Source: Plutella xylostella (Eukaryota; Arthropoda; Insecta; Lepidoptera; Plutellidae). From it: DNA of 64,000 nucleotides. The stretch lies in contig NC_064012.1 of the NCBI RefSeq assembly GCF_932276165.1, positions 9,493,501 to 9,557,500 of the forward strand. The letters run 5' to 3'. The notes beneath the pieces were generated by a model. It searched no databases, was not told the origin of the DNA, and saw only the letters and a program-made list of their open reading frames with translations. Both the position numbers and the translations under genes were made by a program. This document shows, piece after piece, positions 21,804-64,000 of the stretch (within the stretch, counting starts at the first letter, position 1; each line of letters begins with the position of its first letter).

Positions 21804-24198
21804 GTAGCGATGTGAATGATAAGAATTTCATCCATAATTTTCACCAAAATGCATTGCATACATAGTATCTTTTTAAGTTTGTCAATAGTTATTTAGAGCC
21901 TGTATAATAAATGCACGCGGCGCATAATCAATATGATGCGCTGGCGACGGCGACGCGGCGCTTGCTAACTTGTATATTCACGAAACCTCATCAACAAACA
22001 CTGAATGCAGTTTGTGCAATTTCCAACCCTAACGCGATAAAGCAAACTGCGAGGCGACGCGGCGCGGTCTACTTTTTGTCGGAGCTGTCTGTGGCTTGAC
22101 GCGGAATGAAGGACCGTCCAATAAAACTCTTTTTATCGGCTTTTCGCCACATGCCATCGCACGTAGCGCCGATTTCATTACAACGGTTTACTCGTAAAAT
22201 CCGACGTAACCTACAGCGCAAGATACACTAAAAAGCAATAAAACATTTATTCTGTCCTTATTTATTCAGGCTTGTTTGTTAATGAATAGCCAATGCGAGA
22301 AATCGCTAATAAACTCGGAGCGGCAACACCGGCATACGAGACGAGTGCTATTAATTACAGTTTACAATTGACTTATTCGCAAATATGCCGCCGGCAAGTT
22401 GCTAGTGCACTGTTTGTAGTGCGCATACGGCTTCAAAGGGTATCACAACTTGCACTACACACTCGTAGTTACAGCTATTTTAGCACATTGATCTACGCTG
22501 CGGCTCGTAAATTTTACATCATTAGCTGTATTATAACAAAATCAAAACAAGCAATCTAGAGCATTATAGTAAATAACTAATAATCAAAAATAACGGTAAG
22601 GTTATTAATGGGTCACAAATGTCACAATCAGGTCAACAGCGTCCGGTCAAATATTTATAATTTCTATGACCTGGTTGTTGACGGAACAAAGTGATTACTT
22701 TATGTACTTTTAAAGTGGATTTTGCCGCACGCCATGCAACAACAATCGGAAACAGGGAAGCTTCATATGGTATCATACAGATTGGAGTATCGAATATTAT
22801 AACGCAGATAATTGATAATTGTTCTATCATACGGATAACTAAACCAATGATCGCCACGACAATTGTGAGTAAATGTGTTCGTACCTTTTGAATCGATGAA
22901 CTGTATTTTGTTGAAACAAAGCTAAGAACACTCGAGTCTCGATCAAGTTACATTTCAAGCAATAGCAAAACATATACAAATCGAATTACAGACTAATTGA
23001 TTTTGAAAGAGAGCTCTTATCAATTATATTACTTAATAAGTGCTGCTATTTTATTTGTACCGTTATACTTGCTTATTATGGAGAAAATATTTTATTTCAA
23101 AGTACATGTACCTAAATTAAAGCGGCAATAAAGCTTGTTTCATTTGTTTACATGGTATTTGACTAAACATCTCTTTTACTTTTAGTTATTCCAGTAAGAG
23201 CGAATATGTGTCAATATTATATGGATCTTTCGACATCCAAGAGCTTTTTATTCGACACTGAGTCGACCTTTTCTGTCGGGACGGCATGATATTTTTAGTG
23301 CCATATTTCTTTAAAAGCATCCTTTCGGATAACAAAAGAGATGTTTCTCTTTTCTAAAACTCTATATTTACGATCTTCAAAAGCAAAACGCAAGAAGCTA
23401 GGGTATATAGGGAAGGGTTATTGAAGTTGATACTTAAATTCGTATAAGATTTTACGTAAGAACCCATACCTATATTTTTATATGTATACTTATTATTTGT
23501 AATTAAAACAAGAAGCATTTCATAATCGCGTCGAAAGCTCACGTATTTATTTTTCCTGTGGCGGTGCGGAACCCTAAAAAAAGGTGTAATAAACACGGCG
23601 CTACACGCGTCGATATGGCTATCTGTCTACAAAGCATGTATTGATTGCCGCCGCTCACGACACATTGAGTGACATTAAATGCTCCAGGCGATGGCTCTTC
23701 CAGCGGCCACTAATTATGCTCGCTGATACTGGCAACCCTCGTCAGGCGTCCGGCGGGAACTTGTTAAACATATAGCGCCTTTGCCAACGTATTTTTCCTA
23801 TTTATTCAGTTTTTATTACCGTCTGTCTTTGTTCTGATTTAAACATGGCCACTGTTGATTTGTTCAATTAACAATGAAACAAATACGAGAATACATGTTG
23901 TTAATTAAATAAGTTTTAATTACATAAACATCAACGAATGTTTTATTATTAAAATCGTGTTTGGTATTTTGTACCTTTAGTGATTTCGTAATACTATTTT
24001 ATGGATACGGTGGTCAATAAAGATTATCTCTGTAAGGTCTCTATAATTTATTGATTTTTAATAGATGTTGACGACGCAACGCCTGAGGCACAGCTTTTTA
24101 TGAAAAAAAACATGTCACCTGGTTTGCCTTTATTTATACCTCAGCAGCATCAGTAAAATAAGGTAGGCACCTATATAAAATATGAATGTACAAGTCTT
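21804..24198. other. Non-coding stretch, no gene recognised
   Basis: Short GC-rich patch at 21912-21965. Open frames at 21911-22099 and 22293-22559 plus show no domain and no splice context. This is likely trio intron if the exon at 18680 belongs to trio. Confidence 0.4.
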
Positions 24199-24320
24199 AG
24201 GGCGTCTTGCATAACAAAGTTAATCAAAATTAAATCTATGACCTCTTGCTCTGACATTATACTGTCAGAGCAAGAGACAAACTATTTAATTTTATTTAAC
24301 TTTGTTATGCAAGTCACCCT
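24199..24320. mobile_element. Hairpin MITE, copy 2
   Basis: Same family as 17378-17499: AGGGCGTCTTGCATAACAAA at the left, CTTGCTCTGACATTATACTG in the centre, and TGCAAGTCACCCT at the right. The arms are near-perfect reverse complements. Confidence 0.85.
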
Positions 24321-24450
24321 TAGTGTCACTTGAAACCGATAAAATAGAAACACCAACAGTCAATAAATGTAAATCTTCATTGTACACAACGAATGAGACA
24401 AAACGAATAGACAATGGGTCGTGGAGTTCATTAGTGAACTGTATACAGTA

Positions 24451-24573
24451 TACAGGGTGTTGCAAAAAGCCTCTAAGCCAATAGTTGGTGGGGGGAAAAC
24501 TCACAGAACATATTTTTTTTGGAATGACCCCCTGAGTCACCCCCTTAGTATACCCTGTTTGCAACATCCTGTA
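24451..24573. mobile_element. Short MITE with TA duplication, next to a trio donor
   Basis: Terminal inverted repeats TACAGGGTGTTGCAAA at the left and TTTGCAACATCCTGTA at the right. TA at both ends would fit a Tc1/mariner-type target. It lies 27 nt beyond the exon edge at 24601, on the intron side of the donor. Confidence 0.75.
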
Positions 24574-24600
24574 TATGTGTTGGTGTAAGATTGCACTTAC

Positions 24601-62934
<38,334 letters not shown>

Positions 62935-62969
62935 CTGGTGACGGGCGGAGAGAATAAACCTTTAGTAGG

Positions 62970-63104
62970 TATAGATTGGCAAGTTGCTTGGCGACCCTCC
63001 TTGCGGGGTGAAAGACGAGGAGGGGACGAGGTACCCAAGACGACAGCGGGTAGCGGGAGGGGTAGCGGTGAAGGGCAACGCGTGCACTGCATGTCATTGT
63101 TACG
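62970..63104. repeat. Direct repeat, left copy (135 nt)
   Basis: TATAGATTGGCAAGTTGCTT to CATGTCATTGTTACG is repeated at 63866-64000 with only two differences seen and no gap. The right copy reaches the window edge and may continue. Confidence 0.95.
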
Positions 63105-63486
63105 GCAGTCTCGGCCGCGCAGCCGAGGCGGCCACATGTCTTATATAGTCTGTCATAATTTGAGTGCGACCCACATGAGATCATTGATCCTGAGACCATT
63201 AGTCTTAGGATGAGTGTTGAGGCCTTTTTAATATTATCATTATATTATTATTAGGTATCTATAATTCGTCAACAAAATAACGTTAAAAACAACAAATCGT
63301 ATAATGTCTCAATATAGGGGCTTCTTGTAGAACAGCGTACCGGATCAGTCATGCTACGCGGCTAAAGGTTGGTACTGCGCAGTCAGATACGAAAAAGTAA
63401 ACAACAAAGACGAAAAGAGTCCATATGACAGTGCGTCAGTTGTCAGTTCTTGTAACTAGGAAAGCAACCAAAATTTATGTGATTTA

Positions 63487-63753
63487 ATGAAAGTAATTAA
63501 TGAGCAAAACACAGAGAAAAATTACAAAATTGATGAAATTTTGAAAGAAAATGGTCATATCGTGCTTCGCCTACCCCCATACCACCTGGAATTAAATCCT
63601 ATTGAACTTGTGTGGCGGTACGTGAAAGGCGAGCTCGCAAGAACGTCGATTGACACTAACTTAGATAAAGAGATAAAAGACTTAGAGTTGCTTTTCTCTA
63701 ATTATTCGCCTGAAAAGTGGAGAAATTGTGACGACCATGTCATAAAAAATTAA
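63487..63753 (+). pseudogene. Tc1/mariner-type transposase, C-terminal remnant
   Basis: The frame encodes KIDEILKENGHIVLRLPPYH, LELNPIELVWRYVKGELART and a short tail to TAA. LPPYHLELNPIELVW is the block around the last catalytic acidic residue of the IS630/Tc1/mariner DDE domain. The first two catalytic residues and the DNA-binding region are missing, so it cannot be an active transposase. Confidence 0.85.
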
Positions 63754-63865
63754 GACGAATATTATAAATCTGATAGAGTATTTGACGATGTATTGGACAG
63801 GTATGTTATTGTTTATTTATAATTAAAGTAAATTAAATATAAAATATTATAGGTGTACACTGAAC

Positions 63866-64000
63866 TATAGATTGGCGAGTTGCTTGGCGACCCTCCTTGC
63901 GGGGTGAAAGACGAGGAGGGGACGAGGTACCCAAGACGACAGCGGGTAGCGGGAGGGGTCGCGGTGAAGGGCAACGCGTGCACTGCATGTCATTGTTACG
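63866..64000. repeat. Direct repeat, right copy (135 nt, runs off the window)
   Basis: Matches 62970-63104 without gaps; see that entry. The start-to-start spacing of 896 nt encloses the transposase remnant. Confidence 0.95.

Overview
The window is AT-rich animal nuclear DNA with spliced genes. Several repeat families point to Lepidoptera: LEP1-type Helitron copies ending in CTAGT, a tRNA-derived SINE with an (ATT)n tail, jockey/CR1-like and RTE-like LINE tails, and many short inverted-repeat MITEs. The species cannot be named from the sequence.

The only host gene I can support lies on the minus strand. It is the RhoGEF trio (Trio/Kalirin family). Twenty coding exons between 62934 and 24601 can be joined with matching splice phases and GT/AG borders into one open frame of 3336 nt (1112 codons). 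In transcription order they encode the later spectrin repeats (62.9-39.5 kb), an acidic/Ser-rich linker (38.6 kb), the first DH domain (38.1-37.1 kb plus the start of the 31.9 kb exon), the first PH domain (31.9 and 27.9 kb), and a linker (25.7 and 24.7 kb). The Sec14 domain and first spectrin repeats must lie right of the window. The SH3 and second DH-PH unit must lie to the left. A GC-rich block at 18.68-18.86 kb on the same strand looks like an alternative first coding exon for a short downstream isoform.

The left 18 kb holds no host exon I can recognise. It is probably trio intron or intergenic DNA filled with transposons: the 3' half of a LINE (1-1.8 kb), an RTE tail with target-site duplication (5.0-5.3 kb), a 0.55 kb interspersed element (5.7-6.25 kb), a LEP1 copy (7.4-7.6 kb), and a nearly intact two-ORF LINE on the minus strand (about 9.65-14.95 kb). 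The ORF1 of that LINE joins a PHD-like zinc finger to a baculovirus-FP25K-like C-terminal domain.

The most unusual structure is in the spectrin-repeat half of trio. At least five exons carry tandem arrays that start exactly across a splice site and run into the neighbouring intron: 39.24-39.78, 40.49-41.13, 44.46-45.75, 59.33-60.41 and 62.25-62.93 kb, with a weaker case at 46.85-47.24 kb. Copies nearest the working exon are nearly identical to it and copies further away are decayed. The DH and PH exons have no such arrays. Transposons and microsatellites also touch splice sites directly: a SINE tail forms the acceptor tract of the 41.59-41.71 kb exon, a (GT)n microsatellite forms the donor of the 46.69 kb exon, and MITEs lie within about 10-65 nt of three donors. 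Exon borders are read from sequence and family similarity only; nothing here was computed or searched.
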